Below the pieces are notes generated by a model. It was not told where the DNA came from, made no database searches, and saw only the letters and a program-made list of their open reading frames with translations. From the NCBI GenBank assembly GCA_956465555.1, contig OY101127.1:744001-808000 (forward strand): a stretch of DNA of 64,000 nt, given 5' to 3'. Each line of letters opens with the position of its first letter. Position 1 is the stretch's first letter. The DNA comes from Nitzschia sp. pyKryTriq1 (lineage: Eukaryota; Bacillariophyta; Bacillariophyceae; Bacillariales; Bacillariaceae). The position numbers were made by a program, and so were the translations under genes. Of this stretch, positions 63,906 to 64,000 are shown piece after piece.

Positions 63906-64000
63906 ATGCGCTCCGCAATCCGACATCTCGTCCGCCATGGGGTGGATGCCTTGAAGCCGCAGCGAATTGAAACGAAACCCGTTCAGGTGGGGAGTCAGTA
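63906..64000 (+). CDS. Start of a protein with mitochondrial-type N terminus (cut by right edge)
   Basis: ATG opens MRSAIRHLVRHGVDALKPQR, then IETKPVQ. The start is Arg-rich without acidic residues in the first 13 residues, like a mitochondrial pre-sequence. A possible intron donor (CAG followed by GTGGGGAGT) lies at 63987, close to the right edge. Too little remains to name the protein. Confidence 0.4.
   Translation, partial: MRSAIRHLVRHGVDALKPQRIETKPVQVGSQ

Overview
The window is nuclear DNA from a photosynthetic stramenopile, most likely a diatom. The main evidence is an aureochrome (bZIP plus LOV blue-light receptor), which is known only from this group. Further support comes from a DUF6824 protein, Copia relics of the diatom type, and plastid pre-sequences with the signal-peptide-then-phenylalanine (ASAFAP-like) cleavage motif. 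Genes are compact and lie on both strands. Introns are short (mostly 65-135 nt) and often sit close to the start codon. I rebuilt several split genes by joining exons at GT..AG sites that keep frame and restore family sequence. I cannot name the species.

Layout, left to right. 1-572: start of Rab1 GTPase (-), cut by the left edge. 2.3-3.9 kb: NAE1 neddylation E1 subunit (-). 4.5 kb: a Copia relic. 5.1-5.9 kb: complex I NDUFS4 (+). 8.4-9.9 kb: aureochrome (+). 10.3-10.8 kb: EF-hand protein (-). 11.7-12.5 kb: ESCRT-III VPS2 (+). 13.2-14.7 kb: CRAL-TRIO protein (+). 15.0-15.8 kb: prohibitin 1 (-). 16.7-18.4 kb: UTP7/WDR46 (-). 19-23.3 kb: fold-back repeats and a retroelement remnant (-). 23.8-24.5 kb: unknown membrane protein (+). 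25.0-26.1 kb: 3-beta-HSD-type enzyme (-). 27.4-28.4 kb: ankyrin protein (+). 28.5-33.7 kb: DMT transporter (-), opine-dehydrogenase-family enzyme (+) and a DAO-family oxidase (-). 34.2-35.3 kb: Crypton-like relic (-). 36.2-38.4 kb: two small secreted SMSMSM proteins (-). 39.8-40.9 kb: DUF6824 protein (+). 41.4-44.3 kb: TB2/DP1-like membrane protein (-). 45.5-46.1 kb: GatC-like (-). 47.3-49.2 kb: UAP56 (+). 49.4-52.5 kb: PI4K with PH domain (-). 53.9-55.5 kb: SLP-like phosphatase (+). 57.0-60.0 kb: DXS (-). 60.7-62.0 kb: HAD-like protein (+). 62.5-63.0 kb: Copia relic. 63.9 kb: start of a gene cut by the right edge.

Most genes are unrelated housekeeping genes, as is normal for a eukaryote. Two groupings are worth a look. 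The first is transporter, opine dehydrogenase family and DAO-family oxidase at 28.5-33.7 kb, a plausible synthesis/breakdown/transport set for N-carboxyalkyl amino acids. The second is three adjacent genes at 53.9-62.0 kb (SLP-like phosphatase, DXS, HAD-like), all with plastid-type pre-sequences. Gene-free DNA is dominated by short palindromic GTAC-rich sequence (for example TACCGGTAC) and CTACTA/AGTAGT runs, which are largely missing from exons. Several precise dyad structures stand out, above all three tandem 20-nt palindromes at 53441-53502.
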